This document shows positions 8,687-17,133 of a stretch of DNA of 40,027 bases, one piece after another (position 1 is the stretch's first letter; the number at the start of each line of letters is the position of its first letter). This DNA is from Phycisphaeraceae bacterium. Lineage in GTDB: Bacteria > Planctomycetota > Phycisphaerae > Phycisphaerales > Phycisphaeraceae. The notes beneath the pieces are model-generated. The model searched no databases. It worked only from the letters and a program-made list of their open reading frames with translations, and was not told where the DNA came from. The stretch covers positions 1 to 40,027 of the forward strand of contig JADZCW010000013.1 of assembly GCA_020851395.1 (NCBI GenBank), given 5' to 3'. The position numbers were made by a program, and so were the translations under genes.

Positions 8687-9343
8687 TCAGGCCTTCGCCA
8701 CGGGCCGCGTCTGCCGGGCCGCCTCGTAGCGGTCGCGCAGCTCGTCGGTCTCCGTGACGCACATGTTCATGTCGCGCAGCAGGCCGTCCTCGAGGCTGTA
8801 GATCCAGCCGTGGACGGACACGGGCTGCGAACGCGCCCAGGCCTCCCGAATGATCGGTGTCCGACAGACATTGGACACCTGCTCGATGACGTTGAGCTCG
8901 CAGAGGCGGTCGTGGCGATCTTTCTCGGTGGGCAGGTGGTCGAGCTGGTCGCGGTTCTTGTCGCGGATCTTGGCCACGTGGTCGAGCCACTGGTCGGCCA
9001 GACCCAGCTTATCGCCGCGAAGGGCCGCCCCCACGCCGCCGCAGCCGTAGTGGCCGCAGACGATCACGTGCCGGACCCGCAGCACGTCGACCGCGTACTG
9101 GAGCACCGAGAGGCAGTTGATGTCGCCTTCGACCACGATGTTGGCTACGTTGCGATGCACGAACAGATCGCCCGGCAGGAGCCCGACGATCTGATTCGCG
9201 GGCACGCGGCTGTCGGCACAGCCGATCCATAAGTACTCAGGACGCTGCTGGTTGAGCAGCCGGCGGAAGAACTCCGGGTCGCCCCGGAGCATGCTCTCGG
9301 ACCAGGCCCGGTTATTCGCGAACAGCCGGCTGAGTGTGCGCAT
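8687..9343 (-). CDS. can: Beta-class carbonic anhydrase
   Basis: A 218-residue zinc enzyme converting CO2 to bicarbonate. The zinc ligands and catalytic dyad are visible: Cys42, Asp44 and Arg46 in 'CADSR', and His98 and Cys101 in 'HYGC'. 'GDLFVHRNVAN' and 'GWIYSLEDGLL' are typical of the Can/CynT group, and the length is normal. ATG 9343 was chosen because GAGGA lies 5 bases upstream; an in-frame ATG at 9370 lacks such a site. The gene follows the GH38-like gene on the same strand after 102 bases. Confidence 0.96.
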   Translation of the reverse strand: MRTLSRLFANNRAWSESMLRGDPEFFRRLLNQQRPEYLWIGCADSRVPANQIVGLLPGDLFVHRNVANIVVEGDINCLSVLQYAVDVLRVRHVIVCGHYGCGGVGAALRGDKLGLADQWLDHVAKIRDKNRDQLDHLPTEKDRHDRLCELNVIEQVSNVCRTPIIREAWARSQPVSVHGWIYSLEDGLLRDMNMCVTETDELRDRYEAARQTRPVAKA

Positions 9344-9445
9344 GGGTGTCCTCGCGTGGGCGTTCGCCATCCCGCCGAACCTCGTCGGCCGGGTCCCGGG
9401 GAGGGTGTTTATGGTATGCCTGTGACCGAGGCTCTTCCACGCGAG

Positions 9446-12103
9446 TCAAGGTTTGGGCGTGTCGATCCGCAGCGTCACGATCTCGAATGCGCCGACGGGC
9501 ACAGTGCGTTCATCGTCGGTCGACGCCGGCACGTCCGCCCCCGGCTCACCGAGCAGGTCCGCTCGTTTCCACGTCGAGCCCTTGAGCGCGCCGTTGAGGT
9601 GGACGATCAGGTCGCCGGCCTTGTCAGAGGATTCATACGCCCGCAGGAGATAGCCCTTGCCGTCGTAGGTCCGCTCGAGCGTGCTGAAAACCACGCGATC
9701 ATCAGGCCAATCGAACCAACTCATCGTTCCCGGCAGCGCCGTTGGCAGTGTGGAGGCTTGCTCGCCGGCCGCCTCGACCTTCACCACCAGCGGAGGCTGA
9801 TTGAGTTCCTGGGCCAAGCGCTCAGCCCCACCTTGCCGCCAGTCCCCGTCGTGCCCGCGCAGGCGCCAGACATACCGGCCCGTGCCGCTGCTGCCCTGCC
9901 AGAGAGATCGGTAGAAGCGATTGGGCTTCTCCTTGTCTCGGAAGACGTTGGCGTAGGGGGCCTCTTGCGCCCAGGTGATCCCGCCCCCGGAGGGTGCGTC
10001 ATTCCACAGCGTCAGCCAGCGCGGCTGGACCATACGGGCGCCGAAGAAGTTCTCCAGCGGCGCGTGCCAGGCCTCGTTATAGACGCCGTACCACATCCGG
10101 GCGTCCGCCGCCGCCACGGCGCTGCTGGCGTTCCGCGCCGTCGCCGGCTCCAGACGGGGCATGGCCCTCGGCGGTTCGATCGAACCCCACGGCACGCTGA
10201 CCCGGGCCAGGGCGTCGTCGCCGGCGGCCAGCTCCAGCGTCGCGAAGTACATCGGGCCCGGTCGCAGCATCGCCTGGGCCTCGGAGGAGCGCATCTCCGG
10301 CGTCAGTTTCGGTGCCCGGCCGCGCTGGCCCGAGAGCTCGATCTCCACGAAGTCACTGCCCTGCCCCAGACGCACCACCAGGCGCGTCGGCGCGCCGCCG
10401 GTATCGCCCTCGACCGTCAACTCGGCCGCGTCGCCCGCCATCCGCGTGCTGACCGACCGCGGGGTCATCGCGGCGTCGAACCCCGCGAGCAGCTGCCTGG
10501 TCTTCTCGAACTTCTCCGGGCTCATCCGCTGGCCGGCGTCGGCGGCGAGGAAGTACTCCGCCCGCTCGACGCCCATGGCCTCGACGTAGCTGCACCGCAC
10601 CGTCAGCACGCAGGCGTCCTGCACCGGCGACAACAGCTCCCGCCCCTTGAGCTTGTCATAGACCCGCGTCAGGCCGGCCTCCTCGCTGGCCTCTACCCGG
10701 TAGCGAGCGTTCTCGATCACGCCGTCCTCGGCGAGCAGCTCGCGTGCCCCACGCTCCTTGGCTGGCGGCAGCACGACCCACCCCATCGCCGGCAACTCCA
10801 CCTCTTGATATTCCTCCCCGATCCGCACGATCTCCTTCCGGGGGTGAGGCAGGGTGTTGAAGACGACGGTTCCTCCCTCGGGGGCGATGCGGTGGGCAAG
10901 CTCGTTGGACAGACGCTTACGCATCGCCTCGGACGCGGCGCGCGCTTTGCCGGCCTTGGCTTCGAGCGTCCGCTGCCCCTGGTCGGTAAAGGCCCAATTG
11001 TGCGTCGAGCTCTCCATCGCCAGCCGCCAGGCGGCTTCGACTTCCTCCTGGCTCAGCCCCTCAAGCCCCAGCCAGTCGCACCAGACGCCCAGCGTCTGAG
11101 CCTGAGTAATGGTGTTCTCGAAGATCGCCCGATCGCGCGCCAGGTTCCAGACCCGGGCGTAGAGGATCTCGCCGTGCTCGGTGTGGCCACTGAGCGCGGG
11201 GATCGTCGCGCCGCCGTCAAGCTCCTGGCGGAGCTTGGCGAAGTAGTCGGCATAAGTGCCCAGGACATACTGAGCCTTCTTCGAGCAGTTCTCGTCGGCG
11301 TTCCAGCCCCCGACGAACGCGCAGAGCTTGTCCAACGGCGGCATGGCGTCGTCCCAGCCCGGCCCGCCCTCGGTCAGCAGGAGCAGTCGGCCGGTCGGGA
11401 TCGAACGCAGGCCGCGCTGCCCCCCCGGCTCACCCTCGGGCCAGCCCCACGGACGATCACTCCCGAATTCCTCAGCCATGTTGTAGTTCTGGGCGTTGTA
11501 GAGCAGCCGCGAGCCGTCGAGGCCCACGAACCACGCGTTGCCCGCGAAGTCGCGCCCGCCGGCCGTCAGCGACGGACAGCCGCTCTTGTACGCGTGGTAA
11601 TACAACACACCGCTGCGCACCATCACCTGGGCGAGCTGCGGCGTGACGTCCGAGAGCTCACCATTGTCCGCCACGGCCGGCCAGACGCCCAGCTTCTCGT
11701 GCAGCCACCAGCGCGACCAGGCGATCTGCCGGACCAGGTGCTCACCGCTCAGCTCGCTGTAGTGCGGGTTGGTCCAGTTGACGCAGACCTCGATCCGCCC
11801 CTGCCGCACCAACTCGGCAAAGCGATCCGCCAGCTCCGGCCGGGCCTCGAGGAACGCCGCCGTGGCCGAGGCGATCTGCACGCTGAAGCGCGCCGTCGGG
11901 TCCGCCTCGCAGGCCTCGACACCCTGGGCGATGCACTCGACGTACCGCTTGTACGACCCGGCCGGCGGCTGGGTGAAGTCGATGTCCATGTGCGTCGTGG
12001 GGATCAGCACCACCGTCATCGGCCGACGCTGCTGCGCCTGGGCGGATGTCACCGCGGCAAGAAGGGTCAGCACCACAAACACTCCTGATTTCCAGCGTGA
12101 CAT
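9446..12103 (-). CDS. Secreted GH38-like glycosidase (alpha-mannosidase-type)
   Basis: An 885-residue protein with a signal peptide (MSRWKSGVFVVLTLLAAVTSAQA). The N-terminal catalytic-like domain has 'THMDID' (His38, Asp40), matching the H-x-D metal site of GH38 enzymes, and 'PAVADNGELS' (Asp146) where the family has its nucleophile Asp. A later 'SGHTEHGEILY' carries His residues that could complete the metal site. The C-terminal half is beta-rich, as in GH38 enzymes. GGAG lies 8 bases before ATG 12103. The overall pattern is GH38, but motifs diverge enough that activity on alpha-mannosides is not certain. It lies 64 bases downstream of the amidohydrolase gene on the same strand, so the two may be cotranscribed. 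Confidence 0.82.
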   Translation of the reverse strand: MSRWKSGVFVVLTLLAAVTSAQAQQRRPMTVVLIPTTHMDIDFTQPPAGSYKRYVECIAQGVEACEADPTARFSVQIASATAAFLEARPELADRFAELVRQGRIEVCVNWTNPHYSELSGEHLVRQIAWSRWWLHEKLGVWPAVADNGELSDVTPQLAQVMVRSGVLYYHAYKSGCPSLTAGGRDFAGNAWFVGLDGSRLLYNAQNYNMAEEFGSDRPWGWPEGEPGGQRGLRSIPTGRLLLLTEGGPGWDDAMPPLDKLCAFVGGWNADENCSKKAQYVLGTYADYFAKLRQELDGGATIPALSGHTEHGEILYARVWNLARDRAIFENTITQAQTLGVWCDWLGLEGLSQEEVEAAWRLAMESSTHNWAFTDQGQRTLEAKAGKARAASEAMRKRLSNELAHRIAPEGGTVVFNTLPHPRKEIVRIGEEYQEVELPAMGWVVLPPAKERGARELLAEDGVIENARYRVEASEEAGLTRVYDKLKGRELLSPVQDACVLTVRCSYVEAMGVERAEYFLAADAGQRMSPEKFEKTRQLLAGFDAAMTPRSVSTRMAGDAAELTVEGDTGGAPTRLVVRLGQGSDFVEIELSGQRGRAPKLTPEMRSSEAQAMLRPGPMYFATLELAAGDDALARVSVPWGSIEPPRAMPRLEPATARNASSAVAAADARMWYGVYNEAWHAPLENFFGARMVQPRWLTLWNDAPSGGGITWAQEAPYANVFRDKEKPNRFYRSLWQGSSGTGRYVWRLRGHDGDWRQGGAERLAQELNQPPLVVKVEAAGEQASTLPTALPGTMSWFDWPDDRVVFSTLERTYDGKGYLLRAYESSDKAGDLIVHLNGALKGSTWKRADLLGEPGADVPASTDDERTVPVGAFEIVTLRIDTPKP

Positions 12104-12167
12104 AGGTTGATCTCCAGCCCGGATGCAGGTTCCGGCGCCATGTTCTTCTGACAAACAACAGCCGCAC

Positions 12168-13208
12168 TCAGCCCAACAGCCCCCGGCACGCGCCGACGTA
12201 GACGTCCGTCAGCGTGGCCGCATCAACCGATGCGCCGCGCAGGTGGGCCGTCGATTCCTTGGGCAGGCTCGGGTCGACCATCGACAGGTCCGGGTCCACG
12301 ATCGGGCTCGGGCCGTCGTAGTCGGTCTCGAGCAGCGCGCGCAGGGCCCAGAAGCGCGAGGCGAACAGGTCGAAGCTCAGGTTCGCCGGGTCGGCCACGA
12401 TGTCCGTGCCGAACATCACGCGTCCTGGGTTGCGGGCCAGGAAGTCCCGCAGCACGTCGGCATGCTTCGAGAGTTCGCGCACCATCCACTTGGTGGCCGA
12501 GGTGTCGACCCGTAGACGCGGCCAGCGGTCGAGCAGGCCCTGGAGGAAATCCAGGTCCTCCGGGCTGCCGGCCATGTGCGCGGCCCACCAGTCGGCGTCC
12601 GGGAACATCGCCAGCATCCGCTCGAACCGCGCGTAGTGGTCGCGTTTCGTGCCGTACTTGCCCGCGTCGGCGTACTTGGTGGCGAACCAGGTGTCCGGGT
12701 CAGCCACGTGGACCATCAGCGTCATGCCCAGCTCGCGGGCGAGCCTCATGCTCCGCAGCCGGATCGGCGAGTCGATCCACATCTGGTCCCACTTGTCCAG
12801 CCCGCGCGGGGCCGCCCAGAACTTGCAGACCTTCACGCCCTTCTTGGCGAAGGCCTCGATCCGCCGCAGCCAGTCATCGCCCATCGCGTGCAGCCAGTCG
12901 GTCGCCCAGTAGTCCGGCACGGCGATGAAGGCGATCCGCTTGCCGAATTCGTCACGGATGGCGTCGACCTCCTCCAACGGCGTCATGGACCAGACGCGCT
13001 TGGTGCCGTAGACCTCCGCCGCCTGCATGTAGGCGCGGGCTGAGGCGAGGTTGCGCAGGTGGACGTGGCAGTCCCAGACCTCTCCGCGGTAGGGCAGGCG
13101 CGGCGCCTCGGCCCGGTAGTCGATGCCCAGCCGGTTGGCGTCGCTGATCGGCGCCCGGTGCAGGGCAGGCTGATAGCCGGCAAGACTCGGCATGGTCGAA
13201 TCGGTCAT
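12168..13208 (-). CDS. Amidohydrolase-family metal-dependent hydrolase
   Basis: A 346-residue TIM-barrel protein of the amidohydrolase-2 type. It has the first-strand metal motif 'DCHVHL' (His48, His50), a later His in 'LMVHVADPDTW', another in 'WWAAHMAG', and the barrel-end Asp in 'MFGTDIV'. Enzymes of this type hydrolyse or decarboxylate lactones and aromatic or sugar-derived acids; the substrate is not readable here. ATG 13208 is preceded by GAGAGAG; an upstream in-frame Met is possible but less likely. It is the first gene of a probable pair with the GH38-like gene, which suggests carbohydrate catabolism. Confidence 0.85.
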   Translation of the reverse strand: MTDSTMPSLAGYQPALHRAPISDANRLGIDYRAEAPRLPYRGEVWDCHVHLRNLASARAYMQAAEVYGTKRVWSMTPLEEVDAIRDEFGKRIAFIAVPDYWATDWLHAMGDDWLRRIEAFAKKGVKVCKFWAAPRGLDKWDQMWIDSPIRLRSMRLARELGMTLMVHVADPDTWFATKYADAGKYGTKRDHYARFERMLAMFPDADWWAAHMAGSPEDLDFLQGLLDRWPRLRVDTSATKWMVRELSKHADVLRDFLARNPGRVMFGTDIVADPANLSFDLFASRFWALRALLETDYDGPSPIVDPDLSMVDPSLPKESTAHLRGASVDAATLTDVYVGACRGLLG

Positions 13209-13501
13209 GGTCGCTCTCTCTTCCAAGCCCTCAATCTTAAACAATCACCCCGGGGAGTTGGGACCCGAGGTGGGGATCCGGTGGGCTCCTGAGGCCGACG
13301 GGAACATCTTGACGGCATCCCTATGCCGACGTCGTCGGTGAACCACGATCAGAGCACCGTTAGGACAACGTCCGAAAAAGGTTACACGCTGTGCCGGGGT
13401 CATTTCGTGCATGGAATTCTCCGATGTCACGTTCATCTTCTTGACGGCCGCGCTGCGCGACCGTGCTTTCACACAAGGATCACCTGGGCCTCTAAAGACC
13501 T
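13209..13501. other. Intergenic region upstream of amidohydrolase and HAD genes
   Basis: This 293-base divergent interval has no supported gene. A perfect six-pair inverted repeat with a 4-base loop (CGGCAT CCCT ATGCCG) lies at 13313-13328. TTGACG occurs at 13441-13446 without a good -10 element at the right distance. Confidence 0.4.
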
Positions 13502-14404
13502 TTGACGCACGGGGTTGACGCCATTTTCGACCTGCTGTTCAGAAAACCTCGACCTCTGGCCGTTGCCGAATCACCTCGGGCGGCCATCAAGCTCGTCGCC
13601 CTGGACGTCGACGGCACGCTCCTGTCGTCACAGAAGAAGCTGACCCCGCGCGTCATCCGAACGATCGAGCGCGTGGCGACGCGGGGCGTGCGGCTCGTGC
13701 TGGCCTCGGCCCGCCCGCCACGGGGGTTGATCACGCTGCACCAGCAACTCGGGCTCGACACCCACCTGGTGTCCTACAACGGGGCCCTGATCATCGAGCC
13801 GGGCAGCCACCACGTCCTGGAACATCGCCCGCTGCCGCCGGCGCTGGTTCAGCAGATCATCGAAGTCGTCCGCGGGATCGAGCCGACGACCTGGTTTGGC
13901 CTGGACAACCTCGACGCTTGGAGGGAAGTGCCCGTCCCGGCCGTCGTGTCCGCCGCTCAGTCACCGGCCGACGCCGTGCCCCAGCTCGACCTGGGGATGG
14001 GTGTCGCCGCGCCGCCCGCGGAGTTCGTGGATCAGCCCGCTACGCGCCTGCTCTTCCAGACCACAGCCGAGCGGCGCGCCGACGTGGCCACGGCGCTGGC
14101 CGAGCGCTTCGCCGGCCGGATCAACGCGGCCATCACCGACAACCACGTCGTGCAGGTCCAGCACGCCCAGGCCGACAAGGCCCACGCCCTGGCCCGGCTC
14201 GCTCGGCACTACCACGTGCCCCGGCAGAGCGTCATGGCCATCGGCGACGCGCGCAACGACCTGGGCATGCTCCGCTGGGCCGGCCTGTCCCTGGCGATGG
14301 AGAACGCCCCGCCGCGCGTCCGCAAGGCGGCGCACGCCGTCATCCCCTCCAACGACGACCACGGCGTCGCCCACGCCCTCGAGCAGTACATCCTCGAGGC
14401 GTGA
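13502..14404 (+). CDS. Cof-type HAD phosphatase (class IIB)
   Basis: A 300-residue haloacid-dehalogenase-superfamily hydrolase. Motif I is 'LDVDGTLLS', motif II is 'LVLASARPP' (ASARP where most members have ATGRP), motif III Lys lies in 'QADKAHALARL' and motif IV is 'IGDARNDLGML'. A cap domain lies between motifs II and III, as in the Cof group of sugar-phosphate and nucleotide phosphatases. The start is uncertain: the frame begins at TTG 13502 without a clear ribosome binding site, and no ATG or GTG occurs before motif I. The stop abuts the folP frame, so the two are probably cotranscribed. Confidence 0.88.
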   Translation: MTHGVDAIFDLLFRKPRPLAVAESPRAAIKLVALDVDGTLLSSQKKLTPRVIRTIERVATRGVRLVLASARPPRGLITLHQQLGLDTHLVSYNGALIIEPGSHHVLEHRPLPPALVQQIIEVVRGIEPTTWFGLDNLDAWREVPVPAVVSAAQSPADAVPQLDLGMGVAAPPAEFVDQPATRLLFQTTAERRADVATALAERFAGRINAAITDNHVVQVQHAQADKAHALARLARHYHVPRQSVMAIGDARNDLGMLRWAGLSLAMENAPPRVRKAAHAVIPSNDDHGVAHALEQYILEA

Positions 14405-14485
14405 TTGCCCCTGGACCTCGTCCGGCGATTCTCGCGGGCCTTCGCCCATTTCCGCCGACGTCCGCGATCTGATTACACTAGAGAC

Positions 14486-15394
14486 GTGGCCACCGATCCG
14501 CCCCAGCCCGGCCCGCGTCTGCCCTGGAGCCAGGGACCCTGTCTGATGGGCGTGCTCAACGTCACGCCGGACTCGTTCTCCGACGGCGGCCGGTTCGGCG
14601 ACAGCGTCGGCGCGGCCGTCGAGCACGGCCTGACGATGGCCGGACAAGGCGCGGCGATCATCGACATCGGCGGCGAGTCGACGCGCCCCGGCGCCTCGTC
14701 GGTATCCGAGAGCGAGCAGTTGCGGCGTGTGCTGCCGGTGGTCGAGGAGCTATGCCGGGCGCTCGACGCGGCGCATCTCGGCGACGTCCTGATCAGCGTG
14801 GACACGACGCTCCCCGAGGTGGCACGGGCCGCGCTCGACGCCGGCGCGCGGATGCTCAACGACATCTCCGCCGGGCGGCATGGCGGCACCGCGCCTTCCC
14901 GCCCCGACGCCATGCTCGACCTGGCTGCGGCCCGGCACGTCCCGATCGTGCTGATGCACATGCTCGGATCGCCCGCGACGATGCAGCAGGCGCCGACGTA
15001 TCACGACGTGGTGATGGAGGTCCGACAGTTCCTGCTCGAGCGCGCCGCGGCGGCGATGGATCGCGGCCTGCCGCGGGATCACGTCGTGCTCGATCCGGGC
15101 ATCGGCTTCGGCAAGACGCTCGAGCACAACATCGCGCTCCTGTCTCGTCTCGACACGCTCGTGGTCACGGGGCATCCCGTCCTGATCGGCGCCAGCCGCA
15201 AGCGCTTCATCGCCGGGATCAGCGAAGCGTCGACCGGCATCTCGCCGCCGCCGGATGATCGTCTCGGAGGGACCTGCGCCGCTACCGCGTTGGGCGTGCG
15301 CACGGGCGTGCGGATCATCCGCGTGCACGACGTGCCCGCGAATCGACAGGCGATGGACCTGGCCGCGGCCGTGCGGCAGCACTCGCCGATCTGA
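14486..15394 (+). CDS. folP: Dihydropteroate synthase
   Basis: A 302-residue enzyme of folate synthesis that joins 6-hydroxymethyl-dihydropterin diphosphate and p-aminobenzoate. Signature segments are 'MGVLNVTPDSFSDGG', 'IIDIGGESTRPGA', 'ISVDTT', 'MLNDISAG', 'LMHMLGSPATMQ', 'LDPGIGFGKTLEHN', 'GASRKRF' and the final 'IRVHDV'. The GTG at 14486 places the first signature about 20 residues in, as is usual. The frame stays open to TTG 14405, directly after the HAD stop, so a longer N terminus is possible. TACACT just upstream resembles a -10 element but may be chance. Confidence 0.95.
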   Translation: MATDPPQPGPRLPWSQGPCLMGVLNVTPDSFSDGGRFGDSVGAAVEHGLTMAGQGAAIIDIGGESTRPGASSVSESEQLRRVLPVVEELCRALDAAHLGDVLISVDTTLPEVARAALDAGARMLNDISAGRHGGTAPSRPDAMLDLAAARHVPIVLMHMLGSPATMQQAPTYHDVVMEVRQFLLERAAAAMDRGLPRDHVVLDPGIGFGKTLEHNIALLSRLDTLVVTGHPVLIGASRKRFIAGISEASTGISPPPDDRLGGTCAATALGVRTGVRIIRVHDVPANRQAMDLAAAVRQHSPI

Positions 15395-15927
15395 ACCGGA
15401 GCGCCGCCGCATCGAGCTAGCACGTCGGCCGCGATTATGGGACGCAAAAAGCATCCAGCGGCATTACCATCGCCTAACGCATTACCGGACGCAGCGTACG
15501 GATTTCATTCGCAAGATGTTGTTTTATCTGATCTTAAAGAACTAAACAGTCGCCCGACATTCCTTCAAGAGTCCAAGCCTCGCTGGGCGATATTCATGGT
15601 GTTCGAGCAGCACGGCGTTCGTGAGGCCGTGAGTGCGACGGATGACAAGTACAGAGCTAAACCCCGCGTGGCCAAGCGTAGTTCCTGCCGGGCCAAGGCC
15701 GGCTTCGTCGGCAGCCTAAGCCACGCAAGGGACCTTAAATAAGGTGAATCAGCCCGTCTGGGGTCGCGCGGGCTGACGGGACATACCCGAACCAAGACTT
15801 AACAGACGACTCGTATTTTGAGCTGAACGGTTTTCTCCGACCGATACGGTTAGTGAGGGAAGTCCGATAGAATCCCTCGCGGCGGAGATAGTGCGCCGAG
15901 CGAAGTGCGAGTCCAGGAGATTCGAAG
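15395..15927. other. 533-base gene-free stretch with serial stem-loops
   Basis: No convincing protein gene is seen; the open frame 15437-15742 has no ribosome binding site or recognisable features. From 15666 to 15898 perfect inverted repeats follow one another: GCGTGGC/GCCACGC (15666-15726) enclosing CTGCCG/CGGCAG (15685-15714), ACCTTA/TAAGGT (15732-15745), CAGCCCG/CGGGCTG (15750-15775), CGGG/CCCG (15777-15789), GAGGGA/TCCCTC (15855-15878) and CGGCG/CGCCG (15880-15898). It could be a structured leader of the FlgM-like gene or a small RNA. Stems of this size also arise by chance in GC-rich DNA. Confidence 0.4.
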
Positions 15928-16200
15928 ATGAGTGAAGTTTCCCCCCTGTCCAGACCCAATGCCCCGGCCCTGACGCCCAACGTCAAGCCGGCCGACGCCA
16001 AGGTGGCCATGCCCGCCAAGCCCGCCCGCTCAGACCAGGCTGACTTCTCCGCGGCTGCACAGCTCCTGGGCCGGCTCGACCAGATCCCCGACACCCGCGA
16101 CGAACTGATCACCCGCGTCAAGCAGGAGATCGCCCTGGGCGCCTACGAGACCCCGGAAAAGGTCGACGGCGCGATCGAGGAACTGCTCAAGGACCTCTGA
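15928..16200 (+). CDS. FlgM-like small protein (putative anti-sigma-28 factor)
   Basis: A 90-residue protein. A disordered, Pro/Ala/Lys-rich N-terminal half is followed by two predicted helices with the pattern 'RDELITRVKQEIALGAYETPEKVDGAIEELL'. This matches the FlgM C-terminal sigma-binding region (R-V-x-x-I-x-x-G-x-Y plus E-K-V-x-x-A-I-x-x-L-L). FlgM binds the flagellar sigma factor FliA and holds it inactive. AGGAGA lies 7 bases before the ATG. No flagellar gene is nearby, so it is either an orphan FlgM or a relative with another partner. It has its own terminator. Confidence 0.75.
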   Translation: MSEVSPLSRPNAPALTPNVKPADAKVAMPAKPARSDQADFSAAAQLLGRLDQIPDTRDELITRVKQEIALGAYETPEKVDGAIEELLKDL

Positions 16201-16241
16201 TCGCCGGCTGACCCGGGGATTCCAGAATAGATCCACCCACG

Positions 16242-16271
16242 CCGCCCGGTTCGTCCGGGCGGTTTTCTTTT
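16242..16271 (+). terminator. Intrinsic terminator of the FlgM-like gene
   Basis: An eight-pair perfect stem CCGCCCGG / CCGGGCGG with a TTCGT loop is followed by TTTTCTTTT. Confidence 0.9.
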
Positions 16272-16295
16272 CAGGCGCTCGATGTGACAGGGGGG

Positions 16296-17090
16296 CTACG
16301 CCCGGGGCTCGACGACCTCGCCAAACTTCCGCGTTCGCCGGGCGTAGGCCCGCAGGGCCTCGTGAAGCTGGACCACGTCAAAATCGGGCCAGCAGACGTC
16401 GGCCACGTAGAGCTCAGCGTAGCTGCTCTGCCAGAGCAGGTAATTGCTCAGGCGCATCTCCCCAGCCGTGCGGATCAAGAGGTCCGGGTCCGGCAGGCCG
16501 GCGGTGAAGAGGTGGTCGCTGATGACGCCCTGGTCGATGGCGGAGGGATCGAGCTCGCCGGCCTTGACCTTCCGGGCGATGGCACGGACGGCGTCGGTGA
16601 TCTCAGCCCGCGAGCCGTAGTTGACCGCCAGGGCGAGGGTCAGGCCCGTGTTGCCGGCCGTGGCGGCCGTGGTGCGGTCGATCATCTCCAGCACCGTCGG
16701 CGACAGGCCCTCCCGCCGGCCGATCTGCTTGAACCGCACGTTGTTGGCCAGCATCGTCGGCAGCTCAGCCTCGAGGAATTGCAGCAACAGCCCCATCAGG
16801 AACTCGACCTCAGCCTTGCTGCGCAGCCAGTTCTCCGTCGAGAAGGCGTACAGCGTCAGGACCTCGATGCCCAGCTTGGCGCACTCGGTGACGATGGGGT
16901 TGACGTTGCGGGCCCCGTGCTCATGGCCGTAGACGCGGGGCTTGCCCTGGGCGCGGGCCCAGCGGCCATTCCCGTCCATGATGATCGCCACGTGGCGGGG
17001 CAGCGATTTGGCGTCGAGATCCACAGCCCCCGCCGGGCCCGGCTGCGGCCGCGGTTCGATGGTGGTGGTGGGCTTGGTCGATCCGGACAT
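16296..17090 (-). CDS. uppS: Isoprenyl transferase (undecaprenyl diphosphate synthase)
   Basis: A 264-residue cis-prenyltransferase that makes the undecaprenyl diphosphate carrier used for peptidoglycan and polysaccharide assembly. Visible signatures are 'HVAIIMDGNGRWA' (catalytic Asp39), 'GHEHGARN', 'LTLYAFSTENW', 'LALAVNYGSRAEI' and 'DLLIRTAGEMRLSNYLLWQSSYAELY'. ATG 17090 was preferred over GTG 17129 because GAGG lies upstream of it. It starts 43 bases after the purA stop on the same strand, so the two are probably cotranscribed. It lies downstream of the exopolysaccharide operon, whose phosphoglycosyl transferase needs this lipid. Confidence 0.95.
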   Translation of the reverse strand: MSGSTKPTTTIEPRPQPGPAGAVDLDAKSLPRHVAIIMDGNGRWARAQGKPRVYGHEHGARNVNPIVTECAKLGIEVLTLYAFSTENWLRSKAEVEFLMGLLLQFLEAELPTMLANNVRFKQIGRREGLSPTVLEMIDRTTAATAGNTGLTLALAVNYGSRAEITDAVRAIARKVKAGELDPSAIDQGVISDHLFTAGLPDPDLLIRTAGEMRLSNYLLWQSSYAELYVADVCWPDFDVVQLHEALRAYARRTRKFGEVVEPRA

Positions 17091-17133
17091 GACGGATTCG
17101 CCTCGGGGGTCGCCTGATTCTATCGCCACAACG

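Noticed and set aside
9356..12088. A 910-codon open frame on the plus strand
   Set aside because: It is antisense to the GH38-like gene, which has a signal peptide, metal motif and ribosome binding site. The frame has no recognisable motifs.
13245..13472. A 75-codon open frame on the minus strand upstream of the amidohydrolase gene
   Set aside because: It has no clear ribosome binding site and an Arg-rich, motif-free product; support for a gene is insufficient.
15436..15455. GGGACGCAAA reminiscent of the c-di-GMP-I (GEMM) riboswitch
   Set aside because: The first half of the aptamer and the required second stem and tetraloop receptor are missing; the match is limited to about ten bases.
15437..15742. 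A 101-codon open frame after folP
   Set aside because: It has no ribosome binding site, no recognisable motif and overlaps the hairpin-rich stretch; composition is unlike neighbouring genes. It was left as part of the gene-free region.
15820..15850. Possible sigma-28 promoter (ACCGATAC) before the FlgM-like gene
   Set aside because: The -10-like element is partial and no TAAA element lies at the required distance.
15855..15872. GAGGGAAGTCCGATAG reminiscent of the RNase P RNA P4 region
   Set aside because: None of the other universally conserved RNase P elements follow or precede, and a coding gene starts 56 bases later.
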